DNA from: Nocardia terrae
Lineage (GTDB): Bacteria; Actinomycetota; Actinomycetes; Mycobacteriales; Mycobacteriaceae
Direction of reading: 5' to 3'
DNA length: 64,000 bases
Assembly (NCBI RefSeq): GCF_009760405.1
Contig: NZ_WRPP01000009.1
Coordinates: 62,001 to 126,000, forward strand
Made by a program: the position numbers and the translations under genes. Below, one piece after another: positions 8,368 through 18,127 of this stretch (the first letter of the stretch is position 1; every line of letters begins with the position of its first letter). The notes below the pieces were generated by a model. That model had not been told where the DNA came from. It made no database searches and saw only the letters and a list, made by a program, of their open reading frames with translations.

Positions 8368-9291
8368 ATGCCTCCGGAACGGACGGTCGCGGTCGAGGCG
8401 CGGCAGTTGGTGAAGCGCTATCGCGGTGTGGCCGTGGTGGACGAGGTCGGCTTCGAGGTCGCCCACGGCGAGGTCTTCGGCCTGCTCGGGCCCAACGGCG
8501 CGGGCAAGACCACGACCATCGAGATCGTGCAGGGTCTGCGCCGCGCCGATGCGGGCAGCGTCCGCGTGCTCGGGCTGGATCCGATCGCCGATATCGCCCG
8601 ATTGCGCGACCGCATCGGCAGCCAGTTGCAGAACTCGGCGCTGCCCGATCGGTTGCGGGTGTGGGAGGCCCTGGATCTGTTCTCCGCCATGTCCGGTCGT
8701 TCCGGCGACTGGCGGCCGCTGCTCGAGCAGTGGGGCCTGGCCGAGCAGCGCGACACCCCCTTCGCGCAACTGTCGGGCGGACAGCGGCAGCGCCTGTTCG
8801 TGGCGCTGGCCCTGCGCAGCGCACCCGAGGTGGTGTTCCTCGACGAGATGACCACTGGGTTGGATCCGGCCGCGCGCCGCATCGCCTGGGACATGGTGCG
8901 CGCGGTAGCCGACCGCGGTACGACCGTGGTGCTGGTGACCCACTTCATGGATGAGGCCGAGCACCTGTGCGACCGGGTGGCGGTGCTGAGGGCGGGACGC
9001 CTCGCGGCGGTCGGCACACCGGACGAGCTGGTGCAGCGCTACGCGCCGCGGATGCGGGTGCAGTTCCGTTCCCACGACGCAGACCTGGGCTGGCTGGAGT
9101 CCATTCCAGGATTGGAGCAGGTGCATCGCAGTGACGGCGCGGTCGAGCTCGTGGGCGTCGATCCCATGCTGGTGCGCACCTGCGCGGAGCTGGTGCGGCG
9201 CGGCTGCGACACTCGCGGGCTGCGGGTGCGCCAGGCCGACCTCGAAGACGCCTTCCTGGCGATCACGGGCACCCGGGCGGGGGAGAGCTGA
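8368..9291 (+). CDS. ABC transporter ATP-binding protein (DrrA-like)
   Basis: 307 residues. Walker A is GPNGAGKTT, the signature is QLSGGQRQR, Walker B is EVVFLDEMTTGLD, and the switch histidine is in LVTHFMDEAEHLC. The C-terminal ~80 residues resemble the extension typical of daunorubicin-resistance DrrA-type efflux ATPases. It starts at an ATG with GGGAGGGG seven bases upstream and is followed after 3 bases by its permease, so the two form an ABC-2 exporter, probably of a drug, lipid or polymer. Divergent from nrdJ. Confidence 0.88.
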   Translation: MPPERTVAVEARQLVKRYRGVAVVDEVGFEVAHGEVFGLLGPNGAGKTTTIEIVQGLRRADAGSVRVLGLDPIADIARLRDRIGSQLQNSALPDRLRVWEALDLFSAMSGRSGDWRPLLEQWGLAEQRDTPFAQLSGGQRQRLFVALALRSAPEVVFLDEMTTGLDPAARRIAWDMVRAVADRGTTVVLVTHFMDEAEHLCDRVAVLRAGRLAAVGTPDELVQRYAPRMRVQFRSHDADLGWLESIPGLEQVHRSDGAVELVGVDPMLVRTCAELVRRGCDTRGLRVRQADLEDAFLAITGTRAGES

Positions 9292-9294
9292 GTC

Positions 9295-10041
9295 ATGCGC
9301 CTGTTCGTCAAACTCACCTGGGTCGAGCTCAAGCTCTTCGTGCGCGAGCCGCTGAATCTCGTGTTCACCCTGGGCTTTCCGGCGCTGGTGGTGTGGATCC
9401 TGGGCGCGGCGTTCGGCAATGTCCCGGATCCGAAGACCGACGCTTTCCGGGGCATCGGCGCGATGGACTACTACGTGCCCGGCTATGTCGGCCTGGCCAT
9501 CGCCTCGGTGGGGTTGATCGGTATCCCGGTGCATCTGGCCGGATATCGGGAACGTGGCGTGCTGCGCCGTTTCCGCGCCTCGGGTCTGCCCGCCTGGACA
9601 CTGCTGGCGGCGCAGGTCGTGGTCACCGTGGTGCTGGCCGCGGTCGGCAGCGTCGCGCTGATCACGGTCGGGGTCCTCGCCTACGACGTGCACGCGCCCA
9701 GGGACCCGCTCGCGGCCCTGCTGGCATTTCTGTTGTGCGCGTTGAGCTTCGCCGCGATCGGGGTGTTGCTCGCCGCGGTGCTGCCGACCGCCCGCGCGGC
9801 GCAGGGCATCGGCGTGATCGCGTTCTTCGTCATGATGTTCCTCGCCGGAACCGATGGTCCCCGTGCGCTTTTCGGTCACACGCTGCGCCGGATCGGCGAT
9901 GTGCTGCCGCTCACCCATGTCGTGACCGTGTTGCAGGACGCGTGGGTGGGTTTCCCGGTCAATCTTGCCGCACTGCTGACCGTGGTCGCGTTCCTGGTCG
10001 TTTCGGCCCTGCTGTCGGTCCGGCTGCTGCGCTGGGACTGA
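9295..10041 (+). CDS. ABC-2 type permease (DrrB-like)
   Basis: 248 residues with six predicted membrane segments, starting MRLFVKLTWVELKLFVREPLNLVFTLGFP, a typical ABC-2 permease N-terminus. The cytoplasmic GYRERGVLRRFRASGLPAWTLL segment before the third span is the family coupling region. Translationally linked to the ATPase upstream (3-base gap). Confidence 0.88.
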   Translation: MRLFVKLTWVELKLFVREPLNLVFTLGFPALVVWILGAAFGNVPDPKTDAFRGIGAMDYYVPGYVGLAIASVGLIGIPVHLAGYRERGVLRRFRASGLPAWTLLAAQVVVTVVLAAVGSVALITVGVLAYDVHAPRDPLAALLAFLLCALSFAAIGVLLAAVLPTARAAQGIGVIAFFVMMFLAGTDGPRALFGHTLRRIGDVLPLTHVVTVLQDAWVGFPVNLAALLTVVAFLVVSALLSVRLLRWD

Positions 10042-10093
10042 TCGGGGACCACCCCACTGTCGATAGTGAAAATCGAGGACCGGAGTCGGAGTC

Positions 10094-10852
10094 ATGGCGA
10101 TACTCACCCGTCATTCGCCACGTGTCGGGGGCGAGTCCGAGAATCGGCGGCGAGTCCTCACCGCCGCTGTGATCGCCGGGGCGGGCGTCGCCTATGCGCT
10201 GTGGGTGGTGGAATTCCTTCTGCCGACGCGGCTTTCGCTGATCTCCGGTTTCGTCAGTGAGCACTATGTGGTGTCGCAGCCCTACCACTGGCTTTTCCGT
10301 GGCGGGGACGTCGTCTCGGGTGTCCTCTACCTGGTGGCGGCCGGTCTGGTGGCCGCGCGGTGGTGCTCGGGTGATCGGCTCGTGGCTGGTATGGCCGTAG
10401 CGACCGCGTTGTTCGGTGCGGCGACCGTTGCCGACGCGGTGTTCGTGCCGGACTGTCTCACCACGGTCGATCCCGTCTGCGAGCGAAGGGAATTCGCCGC
10501 GCAGGTGTCCTGGCATCACCTCGCGCATCTGGGATCGAGCGTGGTTTCGCAGCTTGCCGCCATCGTCGCGGTGCTCGCGCTCGAGCGTCTGGCCACGCGG
10601 TCGGGATCCCGCCTCGATCGGATGGCTGCCCGGACGGGGCTGATCGTGGTGGTCGCCGCCGGGTTGGCTTGTGTCGCCGGTTATCCCTTCGGGTGGGTCG
10701 GCGTCCCGCAACGGGTTCAGTTGGTGACGTTCAGCTTGATCACGCTCGGCGTGGCCTGGCGAATCGGCTCGGCCGCTGGTGGCGAGATCCTCGCCGGTCG
10801 AGGACGAAGGGCCCTGCCGGTCCGTGGCGCCGATTGTGACGATGAATCATGA
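10094..10852 (+). CDS. DUF998-type integral membrane protein
   Basis: 252 residues with about six membrane segments. The layout (short N-terminus, WVVEFLLPTRLSLISGFVSE, GDVVSGVLYLVAAG, FVPDCLTTVDPVCERRE loop, WHHLAHLGSS) matches the DUF998 family, whose role is unknown. The stop overlaps the ATG of the next ATPase gene (ATGA), so it belongs to the same operon as the following ABC exporter and could be an accessory membrane component. Confidence 0.75.
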   Translation: MAILTRHSPRVGGESENRRRVLTAAVIAGAGVAYALWVVEFLLPTRLSLISGFVSEHYVVSQPYHWLFRGGDVVSGVLYLVAAGLVAARWCSGDRLVAGMAVATALFGAATVADAVFVPDCLTTVDPVCERREFAAQVSWHHLAHLGSSVVSQLAAIVAVLALERLATRSGSRLDRMAARTGLIVVVAAGLACVAGYPFGWVGVPQRVQLVTFSLITLGVAWRIGSAAGGEILAGRGRRALPVRGADCDDES

Positions 10853-11787
10853 CCTCCGATATCGATGCCCGTCGGCCCGCCGAACCGGTGCTGGCCTGCA
10901 CGGGGCTGACAAAGGATTTCGGCGCGGGTCGTGGTGTTTTCGACCTGGACCTGACCGTCGGCCGCGGCGAGACGTTCGGTTTCATCGGTCCCAACGGTGC
11001 CGGGAAGACGACCACGATTCGGCTGCTCATGGACCTCGCCCGCCCCGATCGGGGGCATGCGACGATCTTCGGGCTCGACGCCCACGCCGACAGCGTGGAG
11101 ATCAAACGCAAGATCGGTTACCTGCCCGGTGAACTGGTCCAGTGGCCGCGGGTCAGCGCGAGCTACGTGATCGGCATGCTTGCGGGCCTGCGCGGCGGCG
11201 TGGACGAGGACTACATTCACGCGCTTGCCGATCGGCTGCGATTGGACCTGGGCCGCCGTTACGAGGAGTTGTCGCACGGCAACAAGCAGAAGGTCGGCCT
11301 GATCCAGGCGTTCATGCACCGGCCCGAGTTGCTGATCCTGGACGAGCCGACGCTGGGACTGGATCCCTTGATGCAGCGCGTCTTTCACGAACTGCTGCAG
11401 GAGGCCGTGGCGGGTGGCGCGTCCGTACTGCTGTCCTCGCATGTGCTCTCGGAAGTCGAATCGATCTGTGACCGTGTCGGTTTGATACGCGACGGCCGGG
11501 TCTGGAAGGTCGGTTCGCTGAACGAGTTGCGGGTCAAGCGGATTCATCGGGTCGCGGCGATCGTGTCCGAGACCTTGGATCCGGCGCGGCTGCTGGATGT
11601 GCCCGGTGTCGCTGATCCGCGGGTCGCCGGTCGCCGGCTCACCTGTTCGGTGCAGGGGTCGATCGGACCACTGCTGGATGTCTTGGCCGCGGCCGGTGTG
11701 GTCGAGCTGGACAGCCACGAGTTGTCGCTCGAGGAGGTGTTCCTGCATGAGTTCGAAACCACGCCCGAGCCTGCGGCTGGCCGCTGA
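10849..11787 (+). CDS. ABC transporter ATP-binding protein
   Basis: 312 residues. Walker A GPNGAGKTT, signature ELSHGNKQKVGL (Ser-His-Gly instead of Ser-Gly-Gly), Walker B LLILDEPTLGLDP, H-loop LSSHVLSEVE. The variant signature is usual in exporters paired with large two-module permeases (TnrB2/3-like antibiotic resistance systems). Overlaps the DUF998 gene by 4 nt and the permease gene by 41 nt. Confidence 0.88.
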   Translation: MTSDIDARRPAEPVLACTGLTKDFGAGRGVFDLDLTVGRGETFGFIGPNGAGKTTTIRLLMDLARPDRGHATIFGLDAHADSVEIKRKIGYLPGELVQWPRVSASYVIGMLAGLRGGVDEDYIHALADRLRLDLGRRYEELSHGNKQKVGLIQAFMHRPELLILDEPTLGLDPLMQRVFHELLQEAVAGGASVLLSSHVLSEVESICDRVGLIRDGRVWKVGSLNELRVKRIHRVAAIVSETLDPARLLDVPGVADPRVAGRRLTCSVQGSIGPLLDVLAAAGVVELDSHELSLEEVFLHEFETTPEPAAGR

Positions 11788-13387
11788 CACCGTACGCGGC
11801 CACCGGCGCGGCATACTCGGCTGGATCCTGGGCAGCGCGGTCGCGATGACGGCGATCGGTGCCGGATTCCGCAGCGAGACAGAACGTTTCACCGGTGGTC
11901 CCAAGGGCATGGCCGACAGCATGGAGGCCGGGGTGCAGGCCATGCGGCTGCTGCGCTGGCCCGGGGACCGGCTCGACACCCTCGGCGGCTACCTGACCTA
12001 TCACAATGTCACGCTGCTGGTGTTGTTCCTGACTCTCTACGCGGCGGTCCAGGGTGCCACCGCGGTGCGCGGGGCCGAGGCCGGTCGTTCGGTCGAGGTG
12101 ATACTGGCGACCGGACGGACCCGCGAGCAGGTGGTGCGTGACCGTGCCCTCGGATTCGCGACGGTGCTGGCGCTGATCGGTGTCGGAGTCGGCGCCGGGC
12201 TGGCAATGGCGATGGCGGTCGGGGGCGACTCCGACCCGGTCGGTTCGTTCGCGATCGCATTCGCCGCGGCGGCATGCGCTTTCGTCGGCTACGGCCTCGG
12301 CGCGGTCCTCGCGCAACTCGGCGTGACCGCACGCTCGGCAAGCGCGCTCTCGGCACTGATCGTGGTGGCGCTGTACCTCTACACCAATGTGTGGGACCGG
12401 TTCGGGCCGTTGTCGATCCTGCGGTTCGTCTCGCCCTTCTATTACTTCACCCGCTGCCGCGGCTTGGTTCCCGGCGCGGGCTTCGACACGATGTCGTTCG
12501 TCGGCCTGCCGGTAGCGGCCGCGCTGCTGATCGGCGTCGCGGCCAGGTTGTTCGGACGCCGCGATGTCGGCAGCCCACTGTGGTCGCCCCGTCTCCGCCA
12601 CACGAAACCCCTGGCGCGCGTACAGCATCCAGCACTGAACCGGCTGTGGTCGGCGACCTTGCTGCGAGAGCGCACCGGCCTGGCGGTGTGGTCAGCCTCC
12701 GCAGCCGCCGCACTCGGGCTGATGGCCTGGCTGGAGCCCGAAGTGATCGACATGTGGGACAAGTTCGACATCACCCGGCGGATGCTCCAGGTCGACCCCG
12801 GCTTCAGCGCAGGCAGCCAATACCTGGGCTTCGTCTCGGAACTCACCGCCCCCATCGCCGCGGCATACGTCGTCACCCAGGCCGCATCCTGGGTCGGCGA
12901 TCGCGAACAGGGCCGCCTGGCACTGCTGCTCTCGACTCCGTTGTCCTGGACCGCGCTGATCGGGCAGCGCTTGACCACCGTGCTCGCCGGAACAGTAGTG
13001 ATCATCGCCTCCGCCCTCGCCGGGTTGCTGATCGGCGCGACGGTGGTCGACGTCGGTCTCGATGCCGCCGGAACCGCCCGAATCGCTGCCAGCGCACTCC
13101 TACTGGCCGCCGGACTCGGCGCGGTCGCATCCTGGCTGGTGATCTGGATTCCCCGTTTCGCCGTCTCGGCACTGGCAATCGTGCTCGGCCTCTCCTACCT
13201 GCTCACACTCCTGGTCCCAATGTTCGCCTGGCCCTCCTGGATCACCAAGCTGTCCCTCTTCGGCGCCACCGGCCACCCCTACCTCCAAACCCCTTCCCCA
13301 GGCGGATTGCTCTTCCTGTCAGCGCTGGCGGTAGCCGGATTCCTATGCGCCACCGTTAGCGCAGCACGCGCCAGGGCGATCGCCTGA
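11747..13387 (+). CDS. Large ABC exporter permease (two-module)
   Basis: 546 residues with about twelve membrane segments in two repeated halves, each starting with a cytoplasmic coupling region (GRSVEVILATGRTREQVVRDR in the first, DREQGRLALLLSTPLSWTALIGQ in the second). This matches the exporter permeases that accompany ATPases with the variant signature and often give antibiotic or polyketide export. Start ATG at 11747 inside the ATPase gene, with GAGGAGG seven or eight bases upstream. Substrate unknown. Confidence 0.85.
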   Translation: MSSKPRPSLRLAADTVRGHRRGILGWILGSAVAMTAIGAGFRSETERFTGGPKGMADSMEAGVQAMRLLRWPGDRLDTLGGYLTYHNVTLLVLFLTLYAAVQGATAVRGAEAGRSVEVILATGRTREQVVRDRALGFATVLALIGVGVGAGLAMAMAVGGDSDPVGSFAIAFAAAACAFVGYGLGAVLAQLGVTARSASALSALIVVALYLYTNVWDRFGPLSILRFVSPFYYFTRCRGLVPGAGFDTMSFVGLPVAAALLIGVAARLFGRRDVGSPLWSPRLRHTKPLARVQHPALNRLWSATLLRERTGLAVWSASAAAALGLMAWLEPEVIDMWDKFDITRRMLQVDPGFSAGSQYLGFVSELTAPIAAAYVVTQAASWVGDREQGRLALLLSTPLSWTALIGQRLTTVLAGTVVIIASALAGLLIGATVVDVGLDAAGTARIAASALLLAAGLGAVASWLVIWIPRFAVSALAIVLGLSYLLTLLVPMFAWPSWITKLSLFGATGHPYLQTPSPGGLLFLSALAVAGFLCATVSAARARAIA

Positions 13388-13427
13388 TCACGCGGCGGTT
13401 CGTCCGATATCGTCGCGCGTGCCCGCG

Positions 13428-14006
13428 CTAGTCGTGGGGTCGTTCGGCCGCCGGGAAACGGGTGGCAGGCGAGGTGTTCTCGACCGCAGCGGTGATGTCG
13501 TCGGTCCAGGCCGTGATCGCGGCCCAATCGCGGAGGTCACCGAAGGGGCACCCGAACAGTCGGACCAGCAGTCGGGTTCGCAGGTCGGGCGGACGCGGAA
13601 CGACGCCGGCGAACGCGCGATATCCACGACTGCCGGCCATGGTTCGGCATTCGGTGACAGCGGGTGGGGTGATGCGCTTGAAGACCGCACCCACCGGTCC
13701 ACGTAGTGCGGGTCCCATACCGATACTGAACAGCCAGCTCGGACGTTGCTTCAAGCTCGCGGCGTAGCGCCGGACGTAGTCGGCGAATCCGGGCAGGAAC
13801 TGTCCATTGTGGATTGCGCTGCCCAGGACGACGGCCTCGTACGACCCGGGGTCGGGTGCGCGGTCGACGGGTTCGACACGCACGTGTAATTGCTTGTCAC
13901 GCATACGTTGCGCCATGAACTCGGCGATCTGGGCGGTCGAGCCCGCCGCGGAGGCGTAGACGATGAGCACCGTGTGCTGAGCACGGTCGTCGTTGTCGAA
14001 GGTCAT
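13428..14006 (-). CDS. Flavodoxin-domain protein (HemG-like)
   Basis: 192 residues. The N-terminal TVLIVYASAAGSTAQIAEFMA is the FMN phosphate-binding loop of flavodoxins, and VVLGSAIHNGQFLPG plus LFSIGMG match the menaquinone-dependent protoporphyrinogen oxidase/flavodoxin family. It probably transfers electrons with FMN; the exact substrate is not decided by sequence. Start ATG at 14006 with GGAGGGTCAGGGT before it; its stop is 41 bases from the convergent exporter permease. Confidence 0.78.
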   Translation of the reverse strand: MTFDNDDRAQHTVLIVYASAAGSTAQIAEFMAQRMRDKQLHVRVEPVDRAPDPGSYEAVVLGSAIHNGQFLPGFADYVRRYAASLKQRPSWLFSIGMGPALRGPVGAVFKRITPPAVTECRTMAGSRGYRAFAGVVPRPPDLRTRLLVRLFGCPFGDLRDWAAITAWTDDITAAVENTSPATRFPAAERPHD

Positions 14007-14083
14007 ACCCTGACCCTCCGCTCCCCGCGGCCCGTGATGCAGGGTCGTCAGGCCCCTTGCCCAGCCGACGTTGGTCCTCGGGG

Positions 14084-16429
14084 TCACAGCGAACGTTCAC
14101 GGACGATCCGGGCGATGTCCAGTCCGCGCACGCGGCGCAGTGCGGGCAGTTGCACGGCGACCGCCGCGGTGAGCACTGCGATGGCGACGAACATCGGGGT
14201 GAGCGAGCGCATCGCGAGCTCGAGATGGGCGCCCTGGTTCTCGTAGGTGGACAGCAGCCAGCGGGCGAGCAGGATCCCGCAACCCACCCCGACGGGTATG
14301 CCGATCACCGCGAGGAGGAGGTTCTCGACGGCTATCAGGCGTGAGAGCATTCCCGATCCCATGCCGGCGGCGCGCAGCGCGCCCAGTTCACCGAGCCGCT
14401 CACCGATATTGGCCGACATCGCGTTGAACAGCAGCGCGGCCGCCATGACGATCGCGAAGGCCAGCATGATGCCGACCAGGGTGTCGTACATGGCGAACGC
14501 CTGCCGCATCGAGGAGGCGAGGGTGGCGGTGGAAAGGTAGGCGACCGCACCGGGAACGGCGGTGAGCCGATCGGAGACGGCACGCTCGTCGGTGACCCCG
14601 GGCCGCAGCCGCACCAGCACACCCGTGTCCGGTACCGGCCCGATCGACTGCCGTAGGTAATCCGACGACATGTAGACGACCGGCGACAGCGGCTCGTCGA
14701 CGAATCCCGCCACCGGCGCCGAGATGTGCTGCCCCGTCGAGGTTTCGGCGACATCGACGGTGTCGCCGACCGCCAACCCCAGCGTGTCGCGCAGTCCGGA
14801 GCCGAGCAGCAACCCATTGCCGGACAACTGATTCGAACCGGACTTCGCGGTGAACCGATGCATCTGCGTGGTGGGCGGCAGGCTGATCACCAGGGTGTCG
14901 TAGTGCCGCCCTCCTGCCGAGAGCACGACCTCGTAGCGGCCGACGGGCTCGGCCGCGGCGACATCGGGGTCCTGCCGGACCCGGGCCAGAACGGCGTCGG
15001 CGGCGCCGGGTGCGGTCGCGATCTCCGCGTCCTGCAGCGTGATTCGATCGTACTGCCGATCGATGAGGGTGGTGACGGTGTCGCGCAGTCCGGCGAACAC
15101 CATTACCAGACTGACCGAGACCGCCACGCCCGTCACCGTGAAGATGGCACGCCGGCGGTTGCGCAGCACGGCGCGCGCCGTCATACGCCAGCGTGCGGGC
15201 GCGTGTTTCAGCGGTGGTACGAGGCGTTCCACGACGCTGCGTCCCGTGTGCCCGGCGGGCGGTGTGACGCGCATGGCCTCGGCCGGACGCATGCGGGCGG
15301 CGGCGCGCGCAGGCGCCCATGCGGCGATCGCGGCGGCGGCGAGGGCCGCCGCCGTGGCGATCACCAGGGTGAGGGGATGCAGCGCGCTCACGTGCAGTGG
15401 CAGTCCGAGGGCCCGGGTATACCGGGTGGTGATCCAGCCGCCCAGCAGATATCCCGCGGCGAGGCCGGGCACGATCCCGAGCAGCGCACAGGCCAGGCCG
15501 TATCCGAGATAGTGCCGGCGCAGGCGAGCGGGCGAGAAGCCGTTGGCCACCAGGGTTCCGATCACAGCGCGCTGGGCCGCCACCACCCGCGACAGCAACA
15601 CGTAGGTGCCGAGCACCGCGGCGGCCAGGAACAGCCAGGGCAGCAGGTTGGCGAAGGTCCCGAACGCGCTCACGTCGTCCTGGAGGGCCCGATACGACGG
15701 CTGTTGATCGCGCGGAACAAGCTGCAGACCATGCTCTCTCGCGAGCCGCTCGGCAGCCTGGACGAGTTGCCCGGCCGCGGCGCGATCCTTCGCGTACACC
15801 GCGACCTGCTCGACCGGGTCGGGCAGCTTCCCGACCAGATCGCTGTCGGGAAGGAACACCACCCCGAAGTGCTCGGGCGTGGTCATGATCTCCTGGCTGG
15901 AGCGGGCCGGCCAGAAGTACTCCGCCGACAGGGCCGACCCGGAGACCGGCATCGCCTGCCAGCCGGACGCCGTCAGCAATTCGATGCTCTCTCCCGGCCG
16001 CAGGTCATAGTGGTCGGCCAGATGCTGCTCGACCACGACCCGACCCGCTGACGGCAGTGCCCCCGATCGCACGGCGAGCTTGGCGACGCCGGGCTGTGCC
16101 GCCTCCGGTACGCCGATCGCGCGACCCAGAAACGCCCGCCCGTGCACGCGGATGCCGACCTCGCTCTGGTGGCGAACCTCGACCTCCGGTTCGCCGGGCA
16201 GCCGGGCGAGCGCCGAACTCAGTTCGGCGGCACCGGGTCCGGAGATGGTCGCATCGGGCAACTTCTGCTCGTCATAGGCGCGGGCGAAGGACCGGTCCAG
16301 GTTGTGGTAGGCGTCCGAGGCCGCGACGAAGGCCGCCACACCGATCGCCAGGATCGCGGCGACGGCCAGGAACTGCCAGCGCTGACGCCACAGATCCCGG
16401 CGCAATTTGCGCAGCAGCGCCCGGCTCAC
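14084..16429 (-). CDS. FtsX-like ABC permease (MacB/LolC type)
   Basis: 781 residues. One N-terminal membrane span (FLAVAAILAIGVAAFVAA) precedes a large extracytoplasmic domain, then two FtsX-type blocks with conserved cores (VLGTYVLLSRVVAAQRAVIG; AAALLFNAMSANIGERLGEL). Such permeases work with LolD/MacB-type ATPases to move lipids, lipoproteins or peptides by mechanotransmission rather than classical transport. The GTG at 16429 overlaps the ATPase stop (GTGA); an adjacent GTG at 16432 is equally possible. Confidence 0.85.
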   Translation of the reverse strand: MSRALLRKLRRDLWRQRWQFLAVAAILAIGVAAFVAASDAYHNLDRSFARAYDEQKLPDATISGPGAAELSSALARLPGEPEVEVRHQSEVGIRVHGRAFLGRAIGVPEAAQPGVAKLAVRSGALPSAGRVVVEQHLADHYDLRPGESIELLTASGWQAMPVSGSALSAEYFWPARSSQEIMTTPEHFGVVFLPDSDLVGKLPDPVEQVAVYAKDRAAAGQLVQAAERLAREHGLQLVPRDQQPSYRALQDDVSAFGTFANLLPWLFLAAAVLGTYVLLSRVVAAQRAVIGTLVANGFSPARLRRHYLGYGLACALLGIVPGLAAGYLLGGWITTRYTRALGLPLHVSALHPLTLVIATAAALAAAAIAAWAPARAAARMRPAEAMRVTPPAGHTGRSVVERLVPPLKHAPARWRMTARAVLRNRRRAIFTVTGVAVSVSLVMVFAGLRDTVTTLIDRQYDRITLQDAEIATAPGAADAVLARVRQDPDVAAAEPVGRYEVVLSAGGRHYDTLVISLPPTTQMHRFTAKSGSNQLSGNGLLLGSGLRDTLGLAVGDTVDVAETSTGQHISAPVAGFVDEPLSPVVYMSSDYLRQSIGPVPDTGVLVRLRPGVTDERAVSDRLTAVPGAVAYLSTATLASSMRQAFAMYDTLVGIMLAFAIVMAAALLFNAMSANIGERLGELGALRAAGMGSGMLSRLIAVENLLLAVIGIPVGVGCGILLARWLLSTYENQGAHLELAMRSLTPMFVAIAVLTAAVAVQLPALRRVRGLDIARIVRERSL

Positions 16430-17193
16430 CACTGCAACTCCGATGCCTCGACCGGATGCGCCACGCTCTGGGAACGACTGATCGCGCCCGAACGCAGCCA
16501 GACCACCCGGTCGGCCATGCGGGCGATCTCGGAATTGTGGGTCACCAGCAGCACCGTGTGATGGCCTTCCCGCGCGAGCTCGCGCAACACGCCCAGCACC
16601 TGCCGGCCGGTGGCGAGATCGAGGCTGCCGGTGGGTTCGTCGCACAACAGCAGTGGCGGTTCCTTCACGATCGCGCGCGCGATGGCGACCCGCTGCTGCT
16701 GCCCGCCCGACAGCTGTCCGGGAAACCGATCGCCGACATCCCCGACTCCGACGAGACCGAGCGCGCGGCGGCTGCGGGCGGTGGCGTCCGGCCCGGTCAG
16801 CTCCGCCATGATCTCGACGTTCTCCAATGCGGTCAGGGTCGGGACGAGATTGAAGAACTGGAACACGAACCCGACGCGGTCGCGCCGGAACACGGTGCGC
16901 TGCTTGCCCTTCAGCCCGCCGATGGCCAGGCCCGCGACCTCGATGACACCTTCGGAAGGTTCCTCGATCCCGCCCGCCAGGTTCAGCAGCGTGGTCTTCC
17001 CCGACCCCGACGGACCCAGCAGAACCACGAACTCGCCCGGCCGCACCTCGAGGTCCACATCGTGCAACGCAACCACCCGCCCGGGCCCGGAACCATAAGT
17101 CTTCCCGACCCCCGACATCCGCAACGCGGGAGCGCCCGACGAAGCGGCGGCCTCGGCAGCGGTCAGGGGATCGACATCGGCACGTCGGTTCAT
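16426..17193 (-). CDS. ABC ATP-binding protein (LolD/MacB type)
   Basis: About 255 residues. Walker A GPSGSGKTT, signature QLSGGQQQRVAIARA, Walker B LLLCDEPTGSLD, H-loop LLVTHNSEIARMADR. It also shows VFQFFNLVPTLTALENVE, typical of LolD/MacB ATPases. It is the partner of the overlapping FtsX-like permease. Start placed at the ATG at 17193; the frame is open to a GTG at 17235. Confidence 0.87.
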   Translation of the reverse strand: MNRRADVDPLTAAEAAASSGAPALRMSGVGKTYGSGPGRVVALHDVDLEVRPGEFVVLLGPSGSGKTTLLNLAGGIEEPSEGVIEVAGLAIGGLKGKQRTVFRRDRVGFVFQFFNLVPTLTALENVEIMAELTGPDATARSRRALGLVGVGDVGDRFPGQLSGGQQQRVAIARAIVKEPPLLLCDEPTGSLDLATGRQVLGVLRELAREGHHTVLLVTHNSEIARMADRVVWLRSGAISRSQSVAHPVEASELQW

Positions 17194-17395
17194 CACCTCA
17201 GAGTCGTTGCCCGACACCGCCGCCTGAAGTGCCACTGGTCATGAATGGCGGTGCCATTGGGCGTTCGGGACTTGTGTGCGACATGCGAAGTGGTCCCGTC
17301 ACCTCCGAGCACGCCGGGGATGGACCTGTGCACGCTGCTTCGACGCGCCGATGCAAGGACGCGCGGTGGCCGCGATGCGCTGACCTCGGTTCCCG

Positions 17396-18127
17396 TCAGC
17401 GGCCGGCGTCGATGCGTTCCCAGCCGCGGCGGGCGGGGCGTTCGGCTAGGTGTTTGGGGTCGCGGGTGCGGTAGACGATGTAGGGGCGGAAGAGGTATTG
17501 GACCGGGGCGCTGAACATGTGGACGAGGCGGGTGAAGGGGATGAGGGCCAGGAGGGCCATGCCGATGACGGCGTGGATCTGGAAGGAGAGGGGGACGCCT
17601 TCCATGTCGGAGACGCGGGGGCGGAGGAGGAAGATGCTGCGGGCCCAGGGGGCGATGGTGTCGCGGTAGTTGTAGCCCTCGTGGATGTTCGCGTGGGCGA
17701 GCTTGGCCCACAGGCCCATGAAGATCGCGCCGACCAGGAAGACGTACATGATCTTGTCGTTGGTGGTGGTGGCGTGGAAGACGGCGGTGTTGGTGCGGCG
17801 GCGGTAGATCAGCATGAGGATGCCGAGGATCGCCAGGATGCCGGCGGCGGTGCCCGCGAACAGTGACATGAGGTGGTAGGCGTGCTCGTTCATGCCGATG
17901 GCGTCGGTCCATTCCTGCGGGATGAACAGGCCCATGATGTGGCCGGCGAAGACGAACAGGATGCCGTAGTGGAACATCGGGGAGGCGATGTTGAGCAGCT
18001 TGGACTCGTAGACCTCGGAGGAGCGGGTGGTCCAGCCGAACTTGTCGTAGCGGTAGCGCCAGGCCAGCCCGGTGGCCAGCAGTCCGATGACGACGTAAGG
18101 CAGTGCGCCCCACAGGAAAGTGCTCAT
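17396..18127 (-). CDS. narI: Respiratory nitrate reductase gamma subunit
   Basis: 243 residues, five membrane segments, the cytochrome b subunit that takes electrons from menaquinol and passes them to NarH. Histidines suited to bind two haems b lie in the membrane segments (SPMFHYGILFVFAGHIMG near the start, and FQIHAVIGMALLALIPFTRLVH near the end). Start ATG overlaps the narJ stop by 4 nt. The C-terminus ends with a basic ERPARRGWERID cytoplasmic tail. Confidence 0.96.
   Translation of the reverse strand: MSTFLWGALPYVVIGLLATGLAWRYRYDKFGWTTRSSEVYESKLLNIASPMFHYGILFVFAGHIMGLFIPQEWTDAIGMNEHAYHLMSLFAGTAAGILAILGILMLIYRRRTNTAVFHATTTNDKIMYVFLVGAIFMGLWAKLAHANIHEGYNYRDTIAPWARSIFLLRPRVSDMEGVPLSFQIHAVIGMALLALIPFTRLVHMFSAPVQYLFRPYIVYRTRDPKHLAERPARRGWERIDAGR

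Noticed and set aside
8155..10107. N-terminal extension of the ribonucleotide reductase frame to 10107
   Set aside because: The upstream part is antisense to the ABC transporter genes; the enzyme family begins near ATG 8154.
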